DNA from: CAZMRW01 sp964568805
GTDB taxonomy: Bacteria > Pseudomonadota > Gammaproteobacteria > Methylococcales > Methylomonadaceae
DNA: 49,838 bases
Assembly (NCBI GenBank): GCA_964568805.1
Contig: CAZMRW010000024.1
Coordinates: 1-49,838 of the forward strand
Direction: 5' to 3'
Shown: positions 32,755 to 43,558 of the stretch, one piece after another
Position numbering within the stretch: the first letter of the stretch is position 1
How the letters are laid out: each line of letters starts with the position of its first letter
The notes under the pieces: generated by a model
What the model saw: only the letters and a program-made list of their open reading frames with translations
Database searches by the model: none
Told to the model about the DNA's origin: nothing
Position numbers and translations under genes: made by a program

Positions 32755-34926
32755 ATGACCATCCAAACAAAGCAGGCATTAACGCCTGAATCTAAAGCTC
32801 AATGTTTTGATCTGAAAGCTCCCGAATGGTATCTCAATCGTGAATTAACCTGGCTGGAATTTAACAAACGGGTATTATGGGAAGCTGAAGATGAACGTAC
32901 TCCATTGCTGGAGCGGGTTAAATTTATCGCTATTGTCAGCTCCAATCTGGATGAGTTTTTCATGAAGCGGATAGGCGGGCTTAAACAGCAGGTTGGTGCA
33001 GGGATCAGCGAGTTAAGTGTGGATGGGCGCAGTCCACAGCAACAAATTAACGAATGCTATGCGGTTGTGCGCGAGCTTGAAGCCAAAAAACAACTGATCT
33101 GGACTCAAGTTCGTGACCTGCTTCAGCAACAGGGGATTCGTATTTTGCCTTTTCTTGAGCTGTCAAAAGATGAGCAACAAGCCATGCGAGAGCACTACAT
33201 TCAAAACATTTTTCCTCTGGTCACGCCGCAGGCGATTGATCCTGCGCATCCTTTTCCCTTTATCTCCAATCTGTCCCTGAATCTGCTGACTGGCGTCTGT
33301 TCCGGTGAAACACATGAGATGACTCTGGTGCGCATTAAAGTGCCAGTCGGTTCCAGCGTGCCTCGCTTTATCCAGGTGGGTGATGAGCATCTTTATGTCG
33401 AGTTGGGAGATTTGATTGCCAATAACCTTGACTTGCTCTTTCCCGGCATGAAGATAGCGTTCTGCAATTTATTCCGGGTGACGCGTAATGCGATCACGGA
33501 ACAAGATGAAGAGCAGGCCGATGATCTTTTGCAAATGATCGAATCAGAATTACGCGAACGTAAATTTGCGCCGGTCATTCGTCTGGAAGTGGCAGCGACG
33601 ATGGGAAAATTGCAAAGCGGAATGCTGGCGGCTGAGTTGGGACTTAATGAAGAGCAGGATGTTTTTGTCGTTAATCAGCGCCTGGCAATGACTGATCTGT
33701 TTCAGATTGCCGGTATTGCCCGGCCGGATTTGCTCGATCCGCCCCATCATCCCTGCGATCACCCGAAACTGGCGGGGGTTCCGAATATTTTTCATGCAAT
33801 TCGCGAACAAGGCTCAATTTTACTGCAGCACCCCTATGAATCATTTGTCACCACCGTTGAACGCTTTGTCAAGGAAGCCAGCCGTGATCCGAATGTGCAA
33901 GCGATCAAAATGACGCTGTATCGAACCTCTGCCGGCACCAAGATTGTTCAGTACCTGATCGATGCGGCGTTAAATGGCAAACAGGTTGCCGTCGTGGTGG
34001 AGTTGAAAGCCCGTTTTGATGAATCGGCCAATATTAAATGGGCTCATCGCATGGAGAGCGCGGGCATTCATGTGACTTACGGTGTGGTTGGATTAAAAAC
34101 CCATAGCAAAGTGATCTATGTTGTTCGCCAGGATTATAATGGCCTGCGCCGATATGCCCATATCGGCACGGGTAATTATCATGCCGGCACGGCAAGGCTT
34201 TATACCGATCTCGGCTTGCTGACCTGCGATAACAAAATTGGTGAAGAATTGACCGAATTGTTCAATTATCTGACTACAGGACTCGTACCGAAACGTAATT
34301 ATCAAAATTTGCTCATTGCCCCCAATAAGCTGAAGCCCAAACTCCTGGAGAAAATCGAGCGGGAAATCAGTAAACACAGCGCACAGTCGCCCGGTTTAAT
34401 CCAGTTTAAAATGAACGCCCTGGAAGATATCGACATCACCGCAGCACTTTATAAAGCGTCGCAGGCGGGCGTCAAGATTGATCTGATCATTCGTGACACC
34501 TGCCGTTTAAGACCCGGCATTCCCGGATTATCCGATAACATCCGGGTTATCAGCATCATTGGGCGATTTTTGGAGCATTCCCGCATTTTCTATTTTCAAA
34601 ATGGCGGCGAAGAAGAATATTTTATCGGCTCGGCCGATTGCATGAAACGTAATCTGGAGAGCCGTGTAGAAGTCGTCACCCCGGTCCAAAAACCCGAACT
34701 GCATGCTGTCTTGCGGCAAATATTAAATGTGCAACTGACCAATCAGCGCAGTGTCTGGGAAATGCAGGCTGACGGTCAATATATTCAGTTGCGGCCTAAG
34801 GAAAATCAATTGGGCGCTCAGGAAATGCAGATCAAACTGGCAAATCAACGCTTTAATGAAGTAAAAAGCAGCAAATCACATAAAAAAGTAAAGAAGAAAC
34901 CTGTCCCTAACGGAAATAACGGCTAA
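32755..34926 (+). CDS. ppk1: Polyphosphate kinase 1
   Basis: 723 residues. It reversibly polymerises the gamma-phosphate of ATP into polyphosphate. N-domain: YLNRELTWLEFNKRVL and VSSNLDEFFMKRIGGL. The catalytic domains carry AIKMTLYRTS, VVVELKARFDE and phospho-acceptor H450 in GLKTHSKV, then YAHIGTGNYH and a second conserved His in FLEHSRIFYF. Length and motifs are standard. It follows the pyruvate-kinase-like gene by 95 bp with no terminator seen, so the Pho box at 30694 probably controls it. No ppx gene is adjacent. Confidence 0.95.
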   Translation: MTIQTKQALTPESKAQCFDLKAPEWYLNRELTWLEFNKRVLWEAEDERTPLLERVKFIAIVSSNLDEFFMKRIGGLKQQVGAGISELSVDGRSPQQQINECYAVVRELEAKKQLIWTQVRDLLQQQGIRILPFLELSKDEQQAMREHYIQNIFPLVTPQAIDPAHPFPFISNLSLNLLTGVCSGETHEMTLVRIKVPVGSSVPRFIQVGDEHLYVELGDLIANNLDLLFPGMKIAFCNLFRVTRNAITEQDEEQADDLLQMIESELRERKFAPVIRLEVAATMGKLQSGMLAAELGLNEEQDVFVVNQRLAMTDLFQIAGIARPDLLDPPHHPCDHPKLAGVPNIFHAIREQGSILLQHPYESFVTTVERFVKEASRDPNVQAIKMTLYRTSAGTKIVQYLIDAALNGKQVAVVVELKARFDESANIKWAHRMESAGIHVTYGVVGLKTHSKVIYVVRQDYNGLRRYAHIGTGNYHAGTARLYTDLGLLTCDNKIGEELTELFNYLTTGLVPKRNYQNLLIAPNKLKPKLLEKIEREISKHSAQSPGLIQFKMNALEDIDITAALYKASQAGVKIDLIIRDTCRLRPGIPGLSDNIRVISIIGRFLEHSRIFYFQNGGEEEYFIGSADCMKRNLESRVEVVTPVQKPELHAVLRQILNVQLTNQRSVWEMQADGQYIQLRPKENQLGAQEMQIKLANQRFNEVKSSKSHKKVKKKPVPNGNNG

Positions 34927-35296
34927 AAAATTTGCATTGTTTACGCCTCAAACTCACCTCAGATAATAAATTTCAACAGAACAGAGAAGATTGAAGATGG
35001 TTTTATAGGTACTTTGGATTACTTATCCGGTTTTTGAGTGTTTTCATCAGCTCAAAATGGCCTTGTAACATAACTTTCATTTACGTTTGTTAGCATAGCC
35101 ATAATGTAGACCCTTCATGGATAACCCTTACCTTGTGCGGCGAAAGGTGTTTTCCGGCCTTCTCTGCTTTTTCACGATGATTTTCCCGGGATCGGCCATG
35201 CAAAAAACAATTCAATCTCTGAGGCGGGCGGGACACGAGAACCCGATATATAAGGGTTGAGCGGTCAATGAAAAAACACTTGGCGCCCACAATAAC
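34927..35296. other. Gap between ppk1 and the phosphoesterase gene
   Basis: About 370 bp with no gene. It holds a weak hairpin (TTTTGAG near 35032, CTCAAAA near 35051) without a T-run, and the degenerate Pho-box-like site described at 35063-35096. Confidence 0.5.
35063..35096 (+). promoter_or_regulatory. Degenerate Pho-box-like site
   Basis: TTGTAAC-ATAA-CTTTCAT has the 7-4-7 architecture of a Pho box; the second heptamer matches 6 of 7 positions and the first 4 of 7. A weak -10 (TAGCAT, 35091-35096) lies 10 bp after it, the same geometry as at 30694-30727. The similarity may be chance. Confidence 0.25.
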
Positions 35297-36106
35297 ATGT
35301 TAAAAAGTTTGATGATGGATAACAACACCTATCGAACCATCTGGATCTCTGATCTTCATCTCGGCTCCACGCAATGCCAGGCGGATGTATTGCTTGATTT
35401 TTTAAAATACAACGAAAGCGAAAAGCTTTATCTGGTCGGGGATATTATCGATTTTTGGGCGCTGTCCAAGAAAATGTATTGGCCGAGAGATCATAATACC
35501 GTGATCCAAAAAGTATTGAGAAAAGCCAGGCACGGCACCCGGATCATCTACGTGCCCGGCAACCATGACGAAAACATCAGGGATTACAACAATCATGTCT
35601 TTGGTGACATTATCGTTAAAAACTCCGATGTTCATGCCACGTCAGATGGAAAGCAATTCCTCGTGGTTCACGGCGATGAATACGATACCATCGCCAGACA
35701 TCATAAATGGATTGCAAAACTGGGCAGCGTTGGCTATGACTTATTGCTTGATATCAATCGCATTCTGCGAATGATCAGGCGCTTGCTCGGCATCCAATCA
35801 AGCTTTTCCCTGGCCGCTTTCGTTAAATTCAAAGTCAAGAATATCGTCCAGTTCGTTTCCGAGTATGAAGAAAGCATCGTCACCACGCTTAAAGACGGGG
35901 GACTGGATGGCGTCATCTGCGGGCACATCCATCATGCGGAAATTAAGGAAATGGATGGATTTTTATATGTTAACACGGGAGATTTCGTGGAAAGCTGCAC
36001 CGCCATCGTGGAACATTTCAACGGTACGTTGGAACTCGTGAAGTGGCGCAAGAGCGAACCTGTCATTTTCACGCATGAGAACCTGGAACTCAATGTGCAT
36101 GAATAG
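35297..36106 (+). CDS. Metallophosphoesterase, UDP-2,3-diacylglucosamine hydrolase-like
   Basis: 269 residues. All calcineurin-like metal motifs are present: ISDLHLGS, VGDIIDFW, PGNHDEN, VHGDEYD and CGHIHHAEI. The pattern fits the LpxH2-like group related to UDP-2,3-diacylglucosamine pyrophosphatase of lipid A synthesis, with a helical cap (about 150-200) carrying hydrophobic and basic residues suited to a membrane surface. The true substrate is uncertain. Starts at 35297 or 35315 are both possible; neither has a clear ribosome binding site. Its end overlaps the lplT start, so the two are translationally coupled. Confidence 0.8.
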   Translation: MLKSLMMDNNTYRTIWISDLHLGSTQCQADVLLDFLKYNESEKLYLVGDIIDFWALSKKMYWPRDHNTVIQKVLRKARHGTRIIYVPGNHDENIRDYNNHVFGDIIVKNSDVHATSDGKQFLVVHGDEYDTIARHHKWIAKLGSVGYDLLLDINRILRMIRRLLGIQSSFSLAAFVKFKVKNIVQFVSEYEESIVTTLKDGGLDGVICGHIHHAEIKEMDGFLYVNTGDFVESCTAIVEHFNGTLELVKWRKSEPVIFTHENLELNVHE

Positions 36107-37376
36107 AATGAAGATGATTATCGAAGAGTCGCACAGTGCAGCCATTCCCGTCAATCGCGGCTTCAATACCATTCTGGCGGCTCAGTTCTTTTCATCGCTG
36201 GGGGATAACGCCCTGTTATTCGCCGCTATCGCGCTGCTTAAAAATCTGGATGCGCCTTCCTGGCAAATCCCGGTATTGCAGCAATTCTTCGTTTTCTCCT
36301 TTATCGTGCTGGCGCCTTTTGTCGGCGCATTCTCGGATGCGCTGCCGAAGGGACAGGTCATGTTCATCAGCAACGGCATCAAGATAATTGGCTGCGCTTC
36401 GATGTTACTGGGCTTGCATCCGCTTCTGTCTTACGGCTTCGTCGGCTTTGGCGCGTCCCTGTATTCGCCGGCCAAATACGGCATTCTGACCGAATACCTT
36501 CCGGCCGATAAACTGGTCTGGGCAAACGGATGGATGGAAGGCCTGACCGTTGCCGCGATCATTCTGGGCGCCATCTTTGGCGGATTATTGATCGGCCATC
36601 GCGTCGAAGATCATCTTGTCCAGCAACTGGGCGGGCTTGAGTTCAATGGCGGCATCGATACCGCACCCGAGTTTGCGATTTTTGTCATTCTGGGTCTTTA
36701 TGCCGTAGCGGCGATCCTCAATAGTTACATCCCCAAGCTGCCCATCGAGCACACCTTGCTGAATCGAACGCCCAGATTCCTGATAACGGATTTCTGGAGA
36801 ACGTTTCTGCTGCTGTGGAAAGATCCGTTGGGACAGGTATCTCTCGCGGTAACCTCTTTGTTTTGGGGCGCCGGCACGAGCTTGCGTTTGATCGTTCTGG
36901 CCTGGGCCGCGGCAGCACTGAAGCTCGATCTCGAACAGGCAACGCAATTGACCGCGGTCGTCGCGGTGGGCCTTGCCATCGGTTCGGTGATAGCGGCCAA
37001 GGCGGTACCCCTGGAACATGCCGTGAATGTATTGCCGCTGGGAATCGCCATGGGAGCCGTTGTCCTGGGCATGGTCTGGGTGACCGATTGGCGGCTGGCG
37101 GTGCTGATGCTGATACTGATCGGCATCCTGGCCGGCAGTTTTTTGATACCGATGAACGCCTTGCTGCAACACCGGGGCCACCGGCTGATGGGCTCGGGAC
37201 ACTCCATCGCCGTGCAAAACTTCAATGAAAATCTCAGCATTTTATTCATGCTGGGAGCCTATGCGTTGATGATTGAAGCCGGATTTTCGGTGAATACGAT
37301 CGTGATCATATTCGGGCTATTCATATCGGTTGCCATGGCCTGGCTCAACCAAAAGCATGGTCATGACCAGGATTAA
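36099..37376 (+). CDS. lplT: Lysophospholipid transporter LplT (MFS)
   Basis: 425 residues with about 12 hydrophobic spans. It flips lysophospholipids from the outer to the inner leaflet of the inner membrane. The N-terminal half matches E. coli LplT closely: AAQFFSSLGDNALLFAAIALLK, APFVGAFSDALPKGQVM and the signature YSPAKYGILTEYLP. The ATG at 36099 overlaps the stop of the phosphoesterase (ATGAATAG); ATGs at 36108 and 36114 are also in frame. The acyltransferase Aas that partners LplT in enterobacteria is not encoded here. Confidence 0.88.
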   Translation: MNRMKMIIEESHSAAIPVNRGFNTILAAQFFSSLGDNALLFAAIALLKNLDAPSWQIPVLQQFFVFSFIVLAPFVGAFSDALPKGQVMFISNGIKIIGCASMLLGLHPLLSYGFVGFGASLYSPAKYGILTEYLPADKLVWANGWMEGLTVAAIILGAIFGGLLIGHRVEDHLVQQLGGLEFNGGIDTAPEFAIFVILGLYAVAAILNSYIPKLPIEHTLLNRTPRFLITDFWRTFLLLWKDPLGQVSLAVTSLFWGAGTSLRLIVLAWAAAALKLDLEQATQLTAVVAVGLAIGSVIAAKAVPLEHAVNVLPLGIAMGAVVLGMVWVTDWRLAVLMLILIGILAGSFLIPMNALLQHRGHRLMGSGHSIAVQNFNENLSILFMLGAYALMIEAGFSVNTIVIIFGLFISVAMAWLNQKHGHDQD

Positions 37377-37562
37377 CAGCAGTTTGCCCATGCAAACGGA
37401 AGCTCTGATTTTTACAAACTGCAACCCGCAGAATATGCCCAAAACTGTTTTAAACCCGACATCGCTGTTTGAATTACGAAAAAAAACGATCTAAATTATT
37501 CAAAATCCTTGATGGACGAGACGTAAAAACACGAATAAATGACAATTCTCAAGTAAATAAAA

Positions 37563-37841
37563 ATGGATAATGACACCCTGATCAATCAAGCGAGGCGTCT
37601 TTACGCCGTGTTATCCGTCGAAAAATACGCATTGTCCACAGGAAACATCAATCGGATTAAACGCCTGGACTATTTAGTCATGTGCGCCTATTGCCGTTAT
37701 CAGCGTCGATTAAATCGGTGTGTTTTATGTTATCAGCATCGATTAGATGATTGTAATCGGGAATTTGCGGGAAATAAAAGGCGGTTCTGTCCAGACCTCA
37801 TTAAACAGCCACAAAAGGATATTGAAAGAACTCACTATTGA
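37563..37841 (+). CDS. Small Cys-rich hypothetical protein
   Basis: 92 residues, basic and soluble. Two CxxC pairs 8 residues apart (CAYC...CVLC) plus further Cys suggest a possible zinc-binding ribbon. There is no good ribosome binding site (AAGTAAATAAAA precedes the ATG), and no family is recognised. It lies between lplT and the phosphatidyltransferase, on the same strand. Confidence 0.4.
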   Translation: MDNDTLINQARRLYAVLSVEKYALSTGNINRIKRLDYLVMCAYCRYQRRLNRCVLCYQHRLDDCNREFAGNKRRFCPDLIKQPQKDIERTHY

Positions 37842-38042
37842 ATGCTGGCTGATGAAGTGGGAATACTTCATCATAATGTCATAAAGCCGATTTACTATTA
37901 TTGACCAGACTCTTTTATACCGAGGTCAGGCCGCATCTTCATTCAGCCAGCCTAAATTAGGGTTATATTCATGTAGAGGCAGTTTTAATTGATTTAAAAA
38001 AGCAACGGCGTTCGTGCAATGGTTCGGGAGTTTTAGACTGAT

Positions 38043-38555
38043 ATGAATATATTAAAACTGATGAAACTGGCTGATATTTTTACAATTGCCAATCTGTCAT
38101 GCGGGATACTCTCCATCACGATGTCAATGGAAGGAAACTTTGAATTAAGCGCAATATTGCTGTTTTTAGCGGCAATATTCGATGTATTGGACGGAAAAAT
38201 AGCAGGCCTGATGCATCAAAAGAACCTTTTCGGGAAACAGATCGATTCCATGTCGGATCTGGTCTCTTTTGGCGTTGCGCCTATGTTGCTGTTTTATTCA
38301 TTGAACACGCCGGGAATTCTCGTCTCCATATTACTGTTGTTTTTCATCGCTTGCGGCATGCTGAGACTTGCCAGATATAATATTTCTGACGCGCCAGGTT
38401 TTGAAGGCGTTCCGATCACAGTCAATGGTGTTTTGTTTCCTGTTCTTTTTGTGGTTTACAGCAATATCCCGGGAAGTTTAAGCTTTTGGCCGATCATTAT
38501 CTTGATCCAGGCTTTACTAATGATTTCCAGCTTAAAAGTTTCCCGGATATTTTGA
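38043..38555 (+). CDS. CDP-alcohol phosphatidyltransferase, PssA-like
   Basis: 170 residues with about six membrane spans. It transfers a phosphatidyl group from CDP-diacylglycerol to an alcohol. The CDP-OH-P signature spans DVLDGKIAGLMHQ and FGKQIDSMSD, with all four metal-site Asp positions and both Gly. The residue after the conserved Ala is Gly where Arg is usual. The opening LKLADIFTIANLSCGILSI and the small size are typical of type II phosphatidylserine synthases or archaetidylserine synthase-like enzymes. GGAG lies 12 nt upstream. Confidence 0.8.
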   Translation: MNILKLMKLADIFTIANLSCGILSITMSMEGNFELSAILLFLAAIFDVLDGKIAGLMHQKNLFGKQIDSMSDLVSFGVAPMLLFYSLNTPGILVSILLLFFIACGMLRLARYNISDAPGFEGVPITVNGVLFPVLFVVYSNIPGSLSFWPIIILIQALLMISSLKVSRIF

Positions 38556-39039
38556 GGCAAATAAAGGCATTTTCATCCCATGTATCCGACCGAATAATTC
38601 CTGCACAGGCCTATCAACTGGTCGTGCAGTGGCAAATGGTTATGCCGGAGCTCTTCCATTTTGGCACAACCCGATGATGCCGGGACAAGGGGACGGCATC
38701 CATTCCATTATCCTGCGTGTTCGCATGCTTATGTCACATTCCTATGGCCGTCTGTTTTTCTGATACCGTTATCCAGCCTGTGGGAACTTTGGCAAAGCTC
38801 CTGTTTTTTCTGAGCCGTCGGCTCATCTTTGCATATTACCGGCTTGACGACATTTTCTCTGGATTCCGCATTCTTTAACTTATCACTTTTCCTGATGCGT
38901 TTTCTCTTTCCAAGGAAATTGATTGTATGTATGTCCGGCTTGGCACATTCGCCGATTTGATACTCCCGGCTTTTGTCGTTGCAAGTCATTTATTTAATAA
39001 TTACTGTATGGCAGTTTGAATCAATTTTGGTAAAAAAAA
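38556..39039. other. Gap after the phosphatidyltransferase
   Basis: About 480 bp. A plus-strand stretch near 38610-38677 reads AYQLVVQWQMVMPELFHFGTTR and looks protein-like, but has no start or family. A Lys-rich minus-strand frame at 38729-38989 has no ribosome binding site. I call neither. Confidence 0.4.
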
Positions 39040-39510
39040 ATGAGCAATTTTTTTAAGCATGGTAAGTTATCAACCAGATCCAGCATTGAGAAGATCCGTG
39101 CGCCCAAAAAGGACTATAGCGACTACAAGGATGAGATCATCAATACCCTCAAGCGGCATATCGAACTCGTTGAAGATCCGGATAAACTGTCCAGGAAGGG
39201 CAAGCATAAAGATCCTTCCTACATCATGGAACTCTCTTATGTAGCCGATGACTTAAGTTTTATCGAGTTAACCTTGCGATGCGGCAGAAAATTATTTGAT
39301 TTTGGCAATAAAAACGAGAAATACTTTATATATACAGTGCCTATTGAAGCCCGGGACCCGGCGATGGTCAAGACGATAAGAATAGGACTGTTAAACGAAC
39401 TGATCCAGCGAGTCGAGAACGATGAATATAAAGCCCAGATCAAAGCGTTTATACGCCGGCAAAAAAAGGAAGGAATTGAAAGAAAGGAAGATGGATGGTA
39501 CTGCATTTAA
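39040..39510 (+). CDS. Conserved-looking hypothetical protein
   Basis: 156 residues, hydrophilic, charged and probably cytoplasmic. Helical blocks include YKDEIINTLKRHIELVEDP, GLLNELIQRVENDEYKAQIKAF and a basic C-terminus. No domain is recognised. There is no ribosome binding site beyond an A-run, but the codon pattern is smooth throughout. It lies 44 bp upstream of the CorA-like gene on the same strand, so the two may be cotranscribed. Confidence 0.6.
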   Translation: MSNFFKHGKLSTRSSIEKIRAPKKDYSDYKDEIINTLKRHIELVEDPDKLSRKGKHKDPSYIMELSYVADDLSFIELTLRCGRKLFDFGNKNEKYFIYTVPIEARDPAMVKTIRIGLLNELIQRVENDEYKAQIKAFIRRQKKEGIERKEDGWYCI

Positions 39511-39554
39511 ATTGAAATAAAAGTTTCCCCATTTCAACAACAAATTGATTAACC

Positions 39555-40883
39555 ATGCTAAATGACCCGGTTGCTCAACATCAGGATAGCCTGGAGGCTG
39601 TGCGGGATATTTTACTCAAGCACAGAATGATCGAGGATTTGGTGCATAATCAGGACATGCCGCGTCACGAACTGGTGGAATCGCTGGTTCGCAAAGAGAA
39701 CTTGTCTCGTTTGCAGCATATCCTCAACCATTTAACTTACGAAGAAATCGCTCACATACTGCAAAACTTGCCGCCGGCCGATCAACTATTTGTCTGGGAT
39801 CAACTGGATGATGAACGAAAACAATTCATCCTGCAGGAAGCGCCGGTGTCCGTTCTGCAAATTCTGGGGAAACGGGACTTTAAAACAGAAAAATCCAGAG
39901 TTAAAGCTTTTGATCTGCAAAGCGGCCGCTTGCACGAGATAGCAATAGAAAACCGTGATGACTTGATCAAGGCCAAGCCGGTTTGGATTGATATGGTTGC
40001 GCCGACATTTGAGGATCGGCTCTGGGTTGGCGAAATTTTCGGGATAGAATTTCCAGACCCTGAAAAATTAAGCGACCTGGAATCCAGCGCACGGTTCTAT
40101 GTGGAAGAAAACGGCGAAATCCATTTACATTCGGATTTTTTGCTTGATAAGGATGATGTGTCACGCAACGTGGTGGTCGCTTTCATTCTGTATCGGGACA
40201 TCCTGTTCTCTGTGCGCAAAGAGGAATTGCCTGTATTCCGCTTGCAGCGTTTGCGTGCGCTGACCCAACCAGACTATGTTTCCGGTTCGATGGACATGCT
40301 GCTGGATCTGTACGCGGCCAATGCCGAATATTCAGCCGACGCGCTGGAGGATGTCTACCGTGGCCTGGAAATGGTGGGCAATCATGTCCTGGGCAAACAG
40401 ATTAGCGACGACGTTGCCGCCAAAATATTGACCGACATCGCCCACGAAGAGGATCTGAACGGCAGGATCCGGAGGAATGTGATGGACACTCGCCGAGCCG
40501 TTTCCTTTCTCATGCGCGGCAAGTTTCTGGCAACAAGCCAGTTTGACTACTCTCAACAGATTCTCCGCGATATTGAATCGCTGGACGGACATACCGCCTT
40601 TCTGTTCGACAAGATCAACTTCCTGATGGATGCCACCGTGGGATTTATCAACATTAACCAGAATAGAGTCTTCAAGCGGTTAACGGTCATTAATGTCATT
40701 TTTTTGCCGCTGAACGTGCTGGTCGGCATCGGCGGCATGTCCGAATTCTCGATGATGACGGAGGGAATTCCCTGGCCTGTCTCTTATGGCAGCTTCACCA
40801 TCGGATTGATCCTCGTCGGCTGGCTGACCCTGACCGTTTTACGGATTCTTACCAATCGAGAACGTGGTAAATTGAGCAAATGA
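39555..40883 (+). CDS. MgtE_N-CorA hybrid metal-ion channel with GMS signature
   Basis: 442 residues. Residues 50-105 resemble the MgtE cytoplasmic N-domain (LTYEEIAHILQNLPPADQLFVWDQLDDE), a Mg2+ sensor in an unrelated channel family. From 113 on the protein follows CorA: a soluble alpha/beta domain (VWIDMVAPTFEDRLWVGEIFGIEFP), a long helix rich in Asp and Arg, then two C-terminal membrane spans (378-398 and 413-430). The pore motif that is normally GMN reads G394-M395-S396. Transport of Mg2+ or another divalent cation is likely but altered selectivity is possible. Confidence 0.85.
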   Translation: MLNDPVAQHQDSLEAVRDILLKHRMIEDLVHNQDMPRHELVESLVRKENLSRLQHILNHLTYEEIAHILQNLPPADQLFVWDQLDDERKQFILQEAPVSVLQILGKRDFKTEKSRVKAFDLQSGRLHEIAIENRDDLIKAKPVWIDMVAPTFEDRLWVGEIFGIEFPDPEKLSDLESSARFYVEENGEIHLHSDFLLDKDDVSRNVVVAFILYRDILFSVRKEELPVFRLQRLRALTQPDYVSGSMDMLLDLYAANAEYSADALEDVYRGLEMVGNHVLGKQISDDVAAKILTDIAHEEDLNGRIRRNVMDTRRAVSFLMRGKFLATSQFDYSQQILRDIESLDGHTAFLFDKINFLMDATVGFININQNRVFKRLTVINVIFLPLNVLVGIGGMSEFSMMTEGIPWPVSYGSFTIGLILVGWLTLTVLRILTNRERGKLSK

Positions 40884-41196
40884 CAATCATGTTATCGGTC
40901 CACGGCAGTGCTCTGCCTCAAACCCGGTTCGCTTATCCCATAGTCCCTTATCAATAAATAAGACCGGTCGACAAGAGTTTAGTGAAATGTGGGTGCCGAA
41001 GATTTAAGGCTCTTCGAAAAAAGGTATACTAAGCTTTGATTGCCGATCATCGTGGCCATTGACGCTCAGGTCATTCTGTAGCCATGCCGGCCGCGACAGA
41101 AGATGCGAAATACTCGATGCCGTCAATAAACTGTAGAAAACACCTGGCGGGACAAATCTGTTATGGCAAGTGGCTTTACTGGAGAAAGTGAATTAA
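40884..41196 (+). other. Gap upstream of parC
   Basis: About 313 bp without a gene. A -10-like TATACT lies at 41025-41030 with no convincing -35, so a parC promoter here is possible but weakly supported. Confidence 0.3.
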
Positions 41197-43428
<2,232 letters not shown>

Positions 43429-43558
43429 CAGCCTGCCGCCCTATTTCCACATCTGATCCGGCCAGGAGCGGCCTGCTTGATATAAACAGTTAATGGTCAA
43501 TTTGCGCGGGCTGTCTCTTCCGTTATCGATTGCCAGCAGTTACTCCGGCCTGATTGTC

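Noticed and set aside
35090..35290. 66-residue minus-strand frame between ppk1 and the phosphoesterase
   Set aside because: No family, no ribosome binding site, lies in the promoter region of the next gene.
38729..38989. 86-residue Lys-rich minus-strand frame
   Set aside because: No ribosome binding site and no recognisable domain; the composition fits AT-rich intergenic DNA.
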